This document shows, in pieces, positions 8,975 to 18,349 of a stretch of DNA of 64,000 nt; position 1 is the first letter of the stretch, and the number at the start of each line of letters is the position of its first letter. This stretch comes from Verrucomicrobiaceae bacterium (GTDB lineage Bacteria; Verrucomicrobiota; Verrucomicrobiia; Verrucomicrobiales; Akkermansiaceae). The stretch spans positions 43,680 through 107,679 of the forward strand of contig JAIXQH010000042.1 of NCBI GenBank assembly GCA_027484055.1, given 5' to 3'. Under the pieces are notes generated by a model. It did not search any database, was not told the origin of the DNA, and worked only from the letters and a program-made list of their open reading frames with translations. A program made the position numbers and the translations under genes.

Positions 8975-10254
8975 GCCACTCGACAAATCAACGTTTTGAT
9001 TACAAGGGCAGTTTGCCCGCCATCGCCCGAGCGGGTTCCTCCCGATTCCCTCGGATGGTGGCTCGCTACTTAGCGGTCGCCGCAGTCATCATCATGTTAG
9101 GAGTCTGGTTCCTGCCGTGGCAGCAGTTCGTCGGCGGTACCGGCAAGGTGATCGCCTTCGATCCCTTAGATCGGCGCATCAATGTTGAGGCTCCGGTCTC
9201 AGGAAATGTGCGCAAGCTCCATGTGGTGGAAGGGCAGTCTGTGAAAAAGGGTGCGGTGATTGCAGAAATCGAGGACAACGACCCGAATCTACTTGTGAAT
9301 TTGCGCGCGCAAAACGATGCCCTCATGGTCCGGAAAGCCGCCGCCTCGCAACGGGTCGATGACTTTGAATCTCAAATCCGCCAACAAGAGCAGGCAAAAG
9401 GTCAAGCGATCGATGCGGCAGCGCAACGCGTCGCAGCGGAAAAAATCACCGCTGAGATCGCAGTCTTAAACCTAAATCGAATCGCCGATTTACAAAAATC
9501 AGGTTTGGTCTCGACTCGTGAATTCGAGGTCGCCCGACAACTCCAAGAGAGTTCCGATGCGAACTGGAAAGCCGCAGAAGCCAATCTGAAGCGCACGGTG
9601 AATGACTTTGATTCGACGATTTCCGGCACCCGCGCCCAGAAAGGAACGGCCCAGGCTGAAGTGGGCGCAGCGGAACGTGACATCAAGTCGCTCGACATCC
9701 AAATTAGCCAAAACATGCGCCAAGTGGTCGAATCACCACGCGACGGGATCGTGCTCAGTGTGCAGGCGACAGACGGCACCTATCTTCGCCCAGGCTCGCT
9801 GATCTGTGTGATCATCCCAGAAACGGATAGCCGTTTTGTGGAAATGTTCTTGGATGGAAACGACATGCCATTGATCACGCCGCGCACGACGAATGCACAG
9901 GGCATCGTAGTGCCGGGAAGTGATGTGAGAATCCAGTTTGAGGGCTGGCCAGCGATTCAATTCATCGGTTGGCCGAGTGTCGCCGTCGGCACTTTCGGTG
10001 CAGAGGTCGTCTTCATCGATCCCGCAGATGATGGGAAGGGCAAGTTCCGCGTGGTGGTGGCACCTAAGCCAGATCGCTTCACCAGAAACGGTCAGATCAC
10101 AGAAGAGCGCTGGCCAAGCAACCGTTTCCTCCGCCAAGGCGTGCGGGCAAATGGCTGGGTCCTCCTGAATCGTGTGCCGCTCTGGATGGAAATCTGGCGT
10201 CAAATCAACGGCTTCCCACCCGTCATTTCGAATGCTGAACCCACCCAGAAATGA
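8971..10254 (+). CDS. HlyD-family periplasmic adaptor (membrane fusion protein)
   Basis: A 427-residue adaptor linking an inner-membrane transporter to a TolC-type outer-membrane channel. One membrane helix (about 31-50, YLAVAAVIIMLGVWFLPW) is followed by a barrel-sandwich/lipoyl half (VEAPVSGNVRKLHVVEGQ), a long alpha-helical hairpin (about 105-250) and the returning lipoyl half (VVESPRDGIVLSV). The ATG at 8971 overlaps the stop of the ABC gene (ATGA), which fixes the start; an in-frame ATG at 8923 lies inside that gene. The C-terminal region is longer than in HlyD and holds a beta domain (WPAIQFIGWPSVAVGTFG). The downstream TolC-like gene overlaps its stop. Confidence 0.88.
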   Translation: MSHSTNQRFDYKGSLPAIARAGSSRFPRMVARYLAVAAVIIMLGVWFLPWQQFVGGTGKVIAFDPLDRRINVEAPVSGNVRKLHVVEGQSVKKGAVIAEIEDNDPNLLVNLRAQNDALMVRKAAASQRVDDFESQIRQQEQAKGQAIDAAAQRVAAEKITAEIAVLNLNRIADLQKSGLVSTREFEVARQLQESSDANWKAAEANLKRTVNDFDSTISGTRAQKGTAQAEVGAAERDIKSLDIQISQNMRQVVESPRDGIVLSVQATDGTYLRPGSLICVIIPETDSRFVEMFLDGNDMPLITPRTTNAQGIVVPGSDVRIQFEGWPAIQFIGWPSVAVGTFGAEVVFIDPADDGKGKFRVVVAPKPDRFTRNGQITEERWPSNRFLRQGVRANGWVLLNRVPLWMEIWRQINGFPPVISNAEPTQK

Positions 10255-11642
10255 TGCTTAAGTCTCTGTGCCTTTTCCTACTGCCGCTACTCGCTCACGC
10301 AGCCACGGTGGAACCGATCTCGCTGGCCGCAGTGGTCAAGTCGGTCAACTCACAATACCCGCCCTACCTCATGGCCCTCATTGAGCGGGACATCGCCGCC
10401 GGACGACTCCGCCAAGCGCAGGGTGCCTTTGATTTAAACTTCCTCTCCAAGGGCAGTTTCAATCCGTCCGGGTTTTATGACGGATCATCGGCCGATTTCG
10501 TATTCGACCAGCCCCTGCCGTTTTGGGGTGGAAATGCCTTTGCCGGCTACCGAATCAGTAGCGGATATCTAGCGGACTACGACAAATCCCGGACTCAAGT
10601 CGATGGTGAACTCCGCATGGGACTCCGCCTCAACTTACTCCGGGACGGCCCGATCGACTCGCGACGCGCCGCACTCTGGAAAGCTCGGCTAGACCAAGAA
10701 ATCGCCGATCCCTTCATTCAACGGCAGCGCTTGGACATTGTGCGCACGGCCTCACGCGCCTACGTCAACTGGCTGGCCATGGGCCTACGACTGGGAGTGA
10801 CGGAAAATCTGCGGCGGATTGCACAAGACCGCGACGACTCCATCGGCCAGTTAGTCGCAGCTGGGCAATTGGCACCGATTGTAAAAGTGGACAATGAGCG
10901 CCTCGTCCTGAGCCGTGAGCTCGCCGTGGTGCAGGCGCGGCGGCGCTTCGAGGCGGCGAGCATCGAGCTCTCACTGTTCTTTCGCGATGCTCTAGGCCAG
11001 CCGATCCAGGTGACACGCCAGCACCTGCCCGCTCAATTTCCCAACGTGGAGCTACTGGTGAAGGAAAATTTAGGCCCCGCCACCAAGGCTGCGTACCGAC
11101 TACGCCCAGAACTACGGCGCATCAATCTCGTGGCACAAAAGTTCGGCATCGATGAAAAATTGGCAAAAAACGGCCTTCTTCCCAACCTCGATCTCACCGC
11201 CACGGTCAGTGAAGATATCGGCTCATCTCCCTACAAAGACTTGAATCAGACCGAGTCCATGCTGGGGCTCGAATTCAAAATGCCCTTGCCGCTCAACGAA
11301 GCAAATGGCCGGCTTGAAGTGGTCAAGGCCGAGCTAGCCCGCCTCGACAACGACGCCAAGTTCACCCGCGAACGCATCACCGCAGAGATCCTCGACGGCT
11401 GGTCCGCTATCTCCGCCGCCGCCGAACAAATCGGCCAGACACGTCGCAACGTCGAGCTTTCTGAGCAGCTAGAACGCGGGGAACGGGAGCGTTTTGAAAA
11501 AGGCGCATCAGACCTACTCGCCCTTCAAATCCGCGAGCAAGCAGCCTTCGACGCACGCCTGCTGGAAGTGGATGCACGTGCTGATTTTTTCCGCGCGAAG
11601 GCAGATTTTGAAGCCGCCACGGCAGAAGGATTAAAGCGCTAA
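10251..11642 (+). CDS. TolC-family outer-membrane efflux protein
   Basis: A 463-residue outer-membrane channel component. It has a signal peptide (residues 1-18, LCLFLLPLLAHAA), then the two OEP-type halves with long coiled-coil helices, e.g. ARRRFEAASIELSLFFRDA and the final RFEKGASDLLALQIREQA. The N-terminal LKSLCLF follows two overlapping ATG codons at 10251 and 10254. The first overlaps the stop of the HlyD-like gene, so translation is probably coupled. Together with the two upstream genes it makes a complete three-part trans-envelope exporter layout; no substrate gene such as an RTX protein is next to it. Confidence 0.88.
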   Translation: MMLKSLCLFLLPLLAHAATVEPISLAAVVKSVNSQYPPYLMALIERDIAAGRLRQAQGAFDLNFLSKGSFNPSGFYDGSSADFVFDQPLPFWGGNAFAGYRISSGYLADYDKSRTQVDGELRMGLRLNLLRDGPIDSRRAALWKARLDQEIADPFIQRQRLDIVRTASRAYVNWLAMGLRLGVTENLRRIAQDRDDSIGQLVAAGQLAPIVKVDNERLVLSRELAVVQARRRFEAASIELSLFFRDALGQPIQVTRQHLPAQFPNVELLVKENLGPATKAAYRLRPELRRINLVAQKFGIDEKLAKNGLLPNLDLTATVSEDIGSSPYKDLNQTESMLGLEFKMPLPLNEANGRLEVVKAELARLDNDAKFTRERITAEILDGWSAISAAAEQIGQTRRNVELSEQLERGERERFEKGASDLLALQIREQAAFDARLLEVDARADFFRAKADFEAATAEGLKR

Positions 11643-11767
11643 GCCATTCGCCGCATCCGTCCCTGCCGATTTGCAGTCTTGCCAACTCGGCGCTTGGGAA
11701 CTAGGCTCCCGCCACTCCGCAGGACTTACCGTGAGTCTCGATCTGCCTAAACGAATCATTTATCACC

Positions 11768-13408
11768 GTGGGATTTCTGGATGCCATCAAGCGCTGGCGC
11801 TTAGCCCGGCAAGGACTCTCGTCCGGGAAAAAGCGCAGGGTGCATAGCGAAAATCGCTTGGTCCAAGTCCTTGAGGATAGCTTCTGGGTGAAATTATCCC
11901 TCTATGCCCTGTTCGTGGTGGGAGCAGCCGTTTTGGTGTTAAAATCTTCAGCCGGCACGGCTTTCCCTGACGATTCGTTGAGCGGCGCACTCGGCGGGCT
12001 GGTCATCGCGGCCACGGCGGTGGTCATTTTCCAGGTCAGCCTACAATCCTCCTGCCGTCGCAATAGCCGGGTGGTGCTGGTGCTGGGTGGCTTGATCATT
12101 CATTTGCTCATGCTGCGCCTGATGATGGGCCTAGTGGACAGTGGCGCCATCCCTGAGCAGCTCCGGTTCTTCGCCGTTCCTTTCGCCCTCGCACCGATGC
12201 TCCATGGCGTCTTACTTGGGCGGGCGGTTTCTTCGTTTTCCGCTGTCTTCGTCACCCTCATCGGCTGCTTGCTGATCCCCAAGCCAGACATTCTGGCCTA
12301 TATGATCCTCAGCCTCGTCGGCGGGATGACCAGTGTGCTGCTGGCTTTTCAAATCCGGAAACGCCTGCAACTCCTTCAATCCGGGATCTATGTCGGCGCG
12401 GTGACGCTCGTCATCGGGGTGGTGCTCGGTCGCCTCGACATCGCCGCATGCTTTGGGCCAAATGCGATGGAACACCTACAAGCACTCACCGCCGGCAGCA
12501 TCACCGCCTTCGGCACGGCGGTGGTCACCGCACTGCTGATCAGTGGTTTACTGCCGATGTTCGAAGGCACCTTCCATCTCACCACCGACATCAGTTGGCT
12601 GGAGCTCAGCGATTTAAATCACCGCCTACTCCGTCAAATGCAGCTGGAAGCGCCCGGCACCTTTCACCACAGCCTCGTCGTGGCGGCGCTGTCTGAGGCG
12701 GCGGCTGAGAAAATCGGGGCCAACGCTCCGATGTGCCGAGTCTGCTCATACTTTCACGACGTAGGAAAACTGAAGAAGCCCAACTATTTCATCGAGAACC
12801 AACACGACGGCTCTGAAAATCCCCACGACACGCTCACTCCGACGATGAGCTCGTTGATCATTCTCGCCCACGTCAAAGACGGCATCGACCTCGCCGTGAA
12901 GAACAAGCTCAACCCCCGAATCATCGACGTGATCCAAGAACACCACGGGGATTCCTTGGTCTATTTTTTCTATCGCCGCGCCCAAGAGCAGAAGAAGGCG
13001 GAGTTGGAAAAAGTCGATCGGCGCTTGGAAAATCCAGAGGATCTACCGGTGGTGGAGGAAAAAAACTTCCGCTACCCCGGCCCCCGCCCCAGCACCCGGG
13101 AGAGCGGCATCATCGCTCTGGCAGACACGATCGAGAGCGCATCCCGCTCCTTGAAAAAACCGACCCCCTCAAAAATCCGCACCCTCGTGGACGATCTGGT
13201 GCGGGCGAAAATCAACGATGGCCAGCTCGACGATTGCCCGCTCACGCTCCGTGAGTTGGCGCTTGTGAAAGACAGCTTCACCGGCACGCTGCGCAGCATG
13301 CTTCACAGCCGCATCGACTACCCGAAGGATGACGCCAGCGCGACCAAGCGTGGCAATTCGGACGCGACCCAAGGCGGGCGGATGATCACAGCCCCCAAAC
13401 GCGCCTGA
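11768..13408 (+). CDS. 7TM-HD (PgpH-type) HDIG phosphodiesterase
   Basis: A 546-residue membrane protein from a GTG start. A cytoplasmic N-terminus is followed by a block of about seven membrane helices (residues 40-265) and a cytoplasmic HD domain (about 290-500) with metal-binding motifs TFHHSLVV, FHDVGKLKKP, LAHVKDGIDLA and IQEHHGDSLVYFFY. Family members hydrolyse cyclic di-AMP. Typical PgpH proteins have about 250 extra extracytoplasmic residues (7TMR-HDED) between the first helix and the other six; here that domain is missing. It precedes ybeY by 8 bp, the usual pgpH-ybeY arrangement. Confidence 0.85.
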   Translation: MGFLDAIKRWRLARQGLSSGKKRRVHSENRLVQVLEDSFWVKLSLYALFVVGAAVLVLKSSAGTAFPDDSLSGALGGLVIAATAVVIFQVSLQSSCRRNSRVVLVLGGLIIHLLMLRLMMGLVDSGAIPEQLRFFAVPFALAPMLHGVLLGRAVSSFSAVFVTLIGCLLIPKPDILAYMILSLVGGMTSVLLAFQIRKRLQLLQSGIYVGAVTLVIGVVLGRLDIAACFGPNAMEHLQALTAGSITAFGTAVVTALLISGLLPMFEGTFHLTTDISWLELSDLNHRLLRQMQLEAPGTFHHSLVVAALSEAAAEKIGANAPMCRVCSYFHDVGKLKKPNYFIENQHDGSENPHDTLTPTMSSLIILAHVKDGIDLAVKNKLNPRIIDVIQEHHGDSLVYFFYRRAQEQKKAELEKVDRRLENPEDLPVVEEKNFRYPGPRPSTRESGIIALADTIESASRSLKKPTPSKIRTLVDDLVRAKINDGQLDDCPLTLRELALVKDSFTGTLRSMLHSRIDYPKDDASATKRGNSDATQGGRMITAPKRA

Positions 13409-13416
13409 AACCTTTC

Positions 13417-13893
13417 ATGTCTCTAGAAATCATCATCGGTAACAACCAAGAAGTGGTCGAAATCCCAGAGTGCTGGTTGACGGCCTTCGAGGCGATCTCT
13501 GAAGAAGCCGCGCGTCTCGCCTTGGAGGCTGCTGCCGAGGAAGAGTCGCCGCTCGCCCTGCTGGCCACGGTGGAAGTGGCCTTGGTGGACGATGTGACGA
13601 GCGACCGGGTGCATCGGGATTTCATGGAAATCGAGGGCGCGACGGATGTGATCACCTTTCACCACGGGGAAATCGTCATCGGCGTGGAAGTCGCAGAGCG
13701 TCAGGCAGCGGATTATGGAGAGCCACTGGCGCGGGAGCTTTTACGCTACTTCATCCACGGCTTACTGCATCTGGCGGGTCATGAAGATGCAGACCCAGCG
13801 GACCACGCACGGATGGAAGATGCTCAGGAGATAATCGTCCGCCAGCTATGGACCGCAGAATTCCAAGAGCGGCTTCGCCCGCTCAATGACTAG
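13417..13893 (+). CDS. ybeY: Endoribonuclease YbeY
   Basis: A 158-residue single-strand-specific metallo-endoribonuclease involved in 16S rRNA 3' end maturation and ribosome quality control. The zinc-binding signature is HGLLHLAGHEDADPADH near the C-terminus (family form HGxLHLxGyDH), and the substrate-proximal GATDVITFHHGEIVIG stretch matches the family TDVLSFP region. It follows the HD phosphodiesterase gene by 8 bp. Its 3' end overlaps that of the convergent YhaM-like gene by 11 bp. Confidence 0.93.
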   Translation: MSLEIIIGNNQEVVEIPECWLTAFEAISEEAARLALEAAAEEESPLALLATVEVALVDDVTSDRVHRDFMEIEGATDVITFHHGEIVIGVEVAERQAADYGEPLARELLRYFIHGLLHLAGHEDADPADHARMEDAQEIIVRQLWTAEFQERLRPLND

Positions 13894-14902
13894 GCAGCGG
13901 CCGCACCAGATTTGTCGGAAAAGGAAAAACGCGGTCGTAGATCCCGGGTGCGATTTCCGTCGCCTGTGCGTAAGCGTCCCGTAGCATTTCCAGCTTCGCA
14001 TCGAGATTGTCGATGTGGTGGAGAGCGTGGGCTTCTGGAGTGCGGGGAAGCACGGGCGAGCCAAACTCATACTGCCCATGATGGCTGCCGATGAGATGGA
14101 GCAGGTGCAGCCGAGTCAGCTCAGTGCTGGGCTTCAGCACCTTCCAAGCCTCGGCTTCGGGGCCGGCGAGTAGGTCGTTCCAGAGCTTATTCACCAACTC
14201 GATACCGAGCGGGATGTGCCCCAGCATTTCCCCATGGATGCTATGAATCTGGGCGAATCCATCTTCTGGGTAAGAATTTTCCCAAAGCTTCCCGCAGTCG
14301 TGGAAAAGGATGCCAGTGAGCAGCAGGTCGCGGTTCAGCTCAGGGTAAACCGGGCAGAGCGCCACGGCGGAGCGCATCATTTGCGCGACGTGCTCCACCA
14401 AGCCACCGCGGCGGGCGTGGTGATTCTTCTTCGCGGCGGCGGTGCGCCGGAAGCGGTCACCCATCTGCCCGAGGAAATGCGCGGCCAAGGCGTGCAACCG
14501 TGGATCGCGGAGGCTGGCGCAGAGGGCTTGGATCTCGGCGTAGTCGGCCTCTTGTTTGTAACGAATCTCCGGGTCACCAGCGAGGAAGTCGGCGATGGCG
14601 GACTCGTCGAGGTGATGCCATGCGAGGTGGTTCGGATTCACGCCATAGGTATTCTGAGTCCACTCCGCTTCGAGCCGGAGCACCGTATTTTCCACCAGCG
14701 TCTCGGCGGCGGCATACATGGGTGAGTCGGACCAGATTTTGAGGGAAAAGCCACCGGTGGAATCCGCGAATGCCAACTCGAAGTAGGGCTTGCCGCCTTT
14801 CGTCGTGCGCACCGCCTTCGACTGGAGCTGGGCATGCACGGCCGCGATGATCGGGATTTCCCCGGCTTGTTCTTTGACGGCAGCAATGGTGATGGGGCTC
14901 AT
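13883..14902 (-). CDS. HD-domain 3'-5' exoribonuclease, YhaM-like
   Basis: A protein of about 339 residues: an OB-fold nucleic-acid-binding domain (residues about 10-95, with GKPYFELAFADSTG and LKIWSD), a linker, and an HD domain (about 155-320) with HARRGGLVEHVAQMMR, GILFHDCGKLWE and LLHLIGSHHGQYEFGSP. This order is that of YhaM/CBF1-type 3'-5' exonucleases acting on RNA or DNA ends. The start at 14902 (MSPITIAAVKEQ) is preferred; a longer form from 14950 adds 16 residues. It is divergent from menA and converges on ybeY. Confidence 0.8.
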   Translation of the reverse strand: MSPITIAAVKEQAGEIPIIAAVHAQLQSKAVRTTKGGKPYFELAFADSTGGFSLKIWSDSPMYAAAETLVENTVLRLEAEWTQNTYGVNPNHLAWHHLDESAIADFLAGDPEIRYKQEADYAEIQALCASLRDPRLHALAAHFLGQMGDRFRRTAAAKKNHHARRGGLVEHVAQMMRSAVALCPVYPELNRDLLLTGILFHDCGKLWENSYPEDGFAQIHSIHGEMLGHIPLGIELVNKLWNDLLAGPEAEAWKVLKPSTELTRLHLLHLIGSHHGQYEFGSPVLPRTPEAHALHHIDNLDAKLEMLRDAYAQATEIAPGIYDRVFPFPTNLVRPLPSH

Positions 14903-14993
14903 GGAAAAATGCGGCACACAACTCATTGATGGTTTCCGCGCCCTCGGCAACTATGAACTCGTCTCCTCGCGGGATGAGCGTTTCACTCCCGCC

Positions 14994-15884
14994 ATGCCCG
15001 TGCCGCTCAAAGCCTGCTTCCTCGCTGCCCGCCCCAAGACCCTGCCTGCCGCGATCGTGCCGGTGTGGACGGGCTGCGTGCTGGCTTGGAAACTGAGCGG
15101 CACCTTCAACCTCTTGCTGGCCCTCTGCACCCTCGGCGGAGCAATCGCCATCCAGATCGCTACGAACTTTTTCAACGATGCAATCGACGCCGAAAAAGGG
15201 GCCGACACCGCGCGCAGACTCGGCCCGACTCGGGTGACCGCCGCTGGCCTGCTGAAGCCGAAGACGGTGATGCAGCTCGCCGTGGGCTTTCTCGCGCTGG
15301 CAACGTTCTGCGGTGCGGTGCTAGTGCAAGCGCGTGGCTGGCCAATCGTCGCCATCGGCATCCCATCGCTCTTTTTTGCCTACGGCTACACCGGCGGGCC
15401 ATTTCCCCTGGCGTATCGCGGGATGGGTGAGCTGTTTGTCATCGGCTTCTTCGGGCTGGTGGCGGTGACGGGGACGGTCTTCATCCAGCTCGGCACCTGG
15501 CCACCGGAGGCGTTCTTACTTGGATTCCAAGTCGGCTTGCTCTCGGCGGTGTTGATCTCGATCAATAACTTCCGAGACCGCGCCGAGGATTCGACGACCG
15601 GAAAACGCACGCTCGCCGTCAGATTCGGGCCGAAGGTGGCGGTGGCCGTGATCTGGCTGGAGGTGAAGGTGGCCGTCTTCGTAGGGCTGCTCTGGATCTA
15701 CTACGGTCACCCGACCTTTGCCATCGCGGGCGCACCGGTATTTCTCATCGGCCTGCGGATCATCTGGGGTGTGCTGACCTTCGCCCCAGGTCCGGCGTTC
15801 AATCGCCTACTGGCGCTGGGCGGGGTGCAATTGATCCTGTTCGCGATTTTATTTCAAATCTGCGCGACGGCCAATTTCCGCTGA
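14994..15884 (+). CDS. menA: 1,4-dihydroxy-2-naphthoate polyprenyltransferase
   Basis: A 296-residue integral membrane UbiA-superfamily enzyme that attaches the polyprenyl chain to DHNA in menaquinone synthesis. The first Asp-rich motif is NFFNDAIDAEKGAD and the second is NNFRDRAEDSTTGKRTLAVR, both typical of MenA. The N-terminus VPLKACFLAARPKTLPAA is the conserved entry and fixes the ATG at 14994. About eight membrane helices are predicted. No other men genes are in the window; it converges on argJ with 5 bp between stops. Confidence 0.93.
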   Translation: MPVPLKACFLAARPKTLPAAIVPVWTGCVLAWKLSGTFNLLLALCTLGGAIAIQIATNFFNDAIDAEKGADTARRLGPTRVTAAGLLKPKTVMQLAVGFLALATFCGAVLVQARGWPIVAIGIPSLFFAYGYTGGPFPLAYRGMGELFVIGFFGLVAVTGTVFIQLGTWPPEAFLLGFQVGLLSAVLISINNFRDRAEDSTTGKRTLAVRFGPKVAVAVIWLEVKVAVFVGLLWIYYGHPTFAIAGAPVFLIGLRIIWGVLTFAPGPAFNRLLALGGVQLILFAILFQICATANFR

Positions 15885-15889
15885 GTGGA

Positions 15890-17143
15890 TCACACAAGGC
15901 CGTCCTTGCGGGCTTGTTTCCAATACGCGTATTCCGAGCGATTGAAGTCGATGTATTCGGGTGAGAGGTCACTGGAATACATCGTGTATTCGGCGTCGCC
16001 TTGGTTGAGATTGATGCTGATTTCAAACTCGGGCAGGGAAACGGCGGCGCGGAGTTCGTCCATGGGGGTTTCTGCCTGAAGGCCGCCGAGGCAAGCCGCC
16101 TTGCCGCCGATGTGGATGTCCACCAACTCCTCACGGATGCGGGCGCGGGAGTAACCAACGGCGTGGATGATGCGGCCCCAGTTCGGATCGCCGCCGTTCC
16201 ACGAAGCTTTGACGAGGGCGGACTTGCAAACCGCCTCGGCGACTTTTTTCGCATCAAGATAAGTGCGTGCTCCTTTCACGGTGACGGTGACGAACTTGGT
16301 GACGCGCTCACCATCGCGGACAACCGCTTTGGCCAGCTCAAGCATCAACCAGCGCAGGGCACAGCGGAACTGCTTGCAGAGCGCACTATTTCGGCGGAAG
16401 GACGGCATGCCAGAGGCGCCATTTGCCAAGACGATGACGGTGTCATTGGTGGACATGTCGCCGTCGATGGTGATGCGGTTGAAGCTGTCCTCTACACATT
16501 CCAGCACGGCTTTACGGAGATTATCACTGGAGATTTTCGCGTCCGTGGTGATGAAGCAGAGCATGGTGGCCATGCTGGGTGAGATCATGCCGGCCCCCTT
16601 GACACAGCCTCCGATGCGGACGCGGTGCTCGCCGAGATCGAAGGAAATAGCGACTTCCTTGGCGTGGGTGTCGCTAGTGATGATGGCCGCAGCGACGTCT
16701 GAGCCGTGGTCTGGGCTGAGTTTTTCGAGGAGCTGAACATACTGTGGCTCTAGGCGGACCATCGGCATGGGCAGGCCGATGACCCCGGTGGAGGCCACAC
16801 CGATTTCGGTGCGCTTGAGCTTGAGCGGCTTGGCGACAGCGTCACACATGGCATTCGCATCGCGGATGCCGAGCAGACCCGTGCAGGCATTCGCGTTCCC
16901 GGAGTTCGCGATGACGGCGCGGAGCTCACCCTTGCGGAGGTGTGCTTGGGAGACGCGGACTGGCGCAGCCTTGACCCGGTTGGTGGTGAAGGTACCAGCA
17001 GAGGTGCAGGGCTTTTCCGAGTAAATCAGGGCTAGATCGAGGCGGTCGCTATCTGGATTCTTAATCCCGCAACTGACCGCGCTGGTGAGAAATCCTTGAG
17101 GCGCGCCTACGCCGCCTTTGAGTCGAGTGAATGGAGTTTCCAT
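15890..17143 (-). CDS. argJ: Bifunctional glutamate N-acetyltransferase / N-acetylglutamate synthase
   Basis: A 417-residue enzyme of the cyclic arginine pathway: it moves the acetyl group from N-acetylornithine to glutamate and may also use acetyl-CoA. The self-cleavage site is clear, VKGAGMISPSMATML, with nucleophile Thr193 (Ala-Thr bond cut to give alpha and beta chains). Other family blocks: TTNRVKAAPV, NSGNANACTG, STNDTVIVLANG and WNGGDPNWGRIIHAVGYS. The C-terminus SEYAYWKQARKDGLV is typical. It lies 39 bp after argC on the same strand, so argC-argJ is likely an operon. Confidence 0.96.
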   Translation of the reverse strand: METPFTRLKGGVGAPQGFLTSAVSCGIKNPDSDRLDLALIYSEKPCTSAGTFTTNRVKAAPVRVSQAHLRKGELRAVIANSGNANACTGLLGIRDANAMCDAVAKPLKLKRTEIGVASTGVIGLPMPMVRLEPQYVQLLEKLSPDHGSDVAAAIITSDTHAKEVAISFDLGEHRVRIGGCVKGAGMISPSMATMLCFITTDAKISSDNLRKAVLECVEDSFNRITIDGDMSTNDTVIVLANGASGMPSFRRNSALCKQFRCALRWLMLELAKAVVRDGERVTKFVTVTVKGARTYLDAKKVAEAVCKSALVKASWNGGDPNWGRIIHAVGYSRARIREELVDIHIGGKAACLGGLQAETPMDELRAAVSLPEFEISINLNQGDAEYTMYSSDLSPEYIDFNRSEYAYWKQARKDGLV

Positions 17144-17182
17144 GGGGTGCTGTGGGGGCGGGTCGACAAATGCTGGGTGAAC

Positions 17183-18226
17183 TTAAAAATTTTGCAACCC
17201 GGCAGTGGGAGTCAGCCCGAACATCAGGTTAAAACACTGCACGGCTTGCCCGCCTGCGCCTTTGCCGAGATTATCCTCAGCACTCATGAGCAGCACACGC
17301 CCCGTGCGGGGATCGTGCTGCCAGCCGATGTCGATGAAGTTGGTGCGGGTGACATTTTTCGTATCCGCACAGCCGCCGCGCCCGAGGAGGCGGACGAAAT
17401 AGGAATCCTGATAGGCTTGATCAAGCGCAGCGCCGACAGCCTCCGGAGTGACGCCTTCACGCAGCTTCGCCGTGGTGGTGGTGGCGATGCCGGAGTTCAC
17501 CGGGATGAGGTGGGGGATGAAAGTGATGACCACCGTTTCGCCTGCGGCGAGGCTGAGCTCCTGCTCGATTTCAGATAAGTGACGATGCTTCGGCACGCCG
17601 TAGGCACGGGCGCTTTCGTTGCACTCGCAAAACAGAAATGGGATGCTCGCCGTGCGCCCGGCACCGCTAACGCCGCTCATGGAATTCGCCACGATGGTGC
17701 TGGGATCGATCAAATTGGCACGCAGGAGCGGCAGGAGTGGTAGTAAAATACTCGTGGGGTAGCATCCCGGAGCTGCCAGCAGCTGAGCGGCGGCGATTTC
17801 CTCGGAACGAATCTCCGGCAAACCATAAACCGCCCCGACCAACAGTTCCGGAGCCGGGTGTGCGTGCCCGTAAAACTCGGCGTAAACCCCCGCATCACGC
17901 AGGCGGAAATCCGCGCTGAGGTCGATGACACGCAGCCCACGATCCAGCAAGGCACGGGCAATTTCCGCAGCCACGCCGTGGGGAAGAGCCAGAAACGCCA
18001 CCTCCGCACCCGTCGCGTGGATGGCATCCGGATCGGGCAACATGAACGTCAAGTCCGCGCCCGGCGCTTTTTGGAAGCGGGGGAAGACTTGACCCAAGGA
18101 TTTCCCCACTTCTTGGCGCGACGTCGCCGCGACGAGATCCACACCCGGATGGACCAAAAGCAGGCGGAGAAGCTCCATGCCGGTGTAGCCACTGGCCCCG
18201 ACGATGGCCGTTTTAATGCGATTCAT
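17183..18226 (-). CDS. argC: N-acetyl-gamma-glutamyl-phosphate reductase
   Basis: A 347-residue NADPH-dependent enzyme for the third step of arginine synthesis. It has a Rossmann start (IVGASGYTGMELLRLL), the active-site cysteine in APGCYPTS (Cys155), and the family blocks IDLSADFRL, GLPEI and SGVSGAGR. It starts at an ATG at 18226 and is transcribed divergently from the tRNA-Pro/pabB side. It is followed by argJ; the other arg genes are not in the window. Confidence 0.96.
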   Translation of the reverse strand: MNRIKTAIVGASGYTGMELLRLLLVHPGVDLVAATSRQEVGKSLGQVFPRFQKAPGADLTFMLPDPDAIHATGAEVAFLALPHGVAAEIARALLDRGLRVIDLSADFRLRDAGVYAEFYGHAHPAPELLVGAVYGLPEIRSEEIAAAQLLAAPGCYPTSILLPLLPLLRANLIDPSTIVANSMSGVSGAGRTASIPFLFCECNESARAYGVPKHRHLSEIEQELSLAAGETVVITFIPHLIPVNSGIATTTTAKLREGVTPEAVGAALDQAYQDSYFVRLLGRGGCADTKNVTRTNFIDIGWQHDPRTGRVLLMSAEDNLGKGAGGQAVQCFNLMFGLTPTAGLQNF

Positions 18227-18349
18227 TCAGGTGAAATGTCAGGATTTCGCGGAATTGCCAATCCACATTTGCGATAAGCGCGAGTCTCCCTGCTTTCCGT
18301 GCTTGCCAAGTCCAGCGGGGACTGGTTTCTTCCCCCCTCCGTTCAACAA

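Noticed and set aside
14790..14993. 68-residue upstream extension of menA
   Set aside because: It overlaps the divergent HD-nuclease gene and the MenA family begins at 14994.
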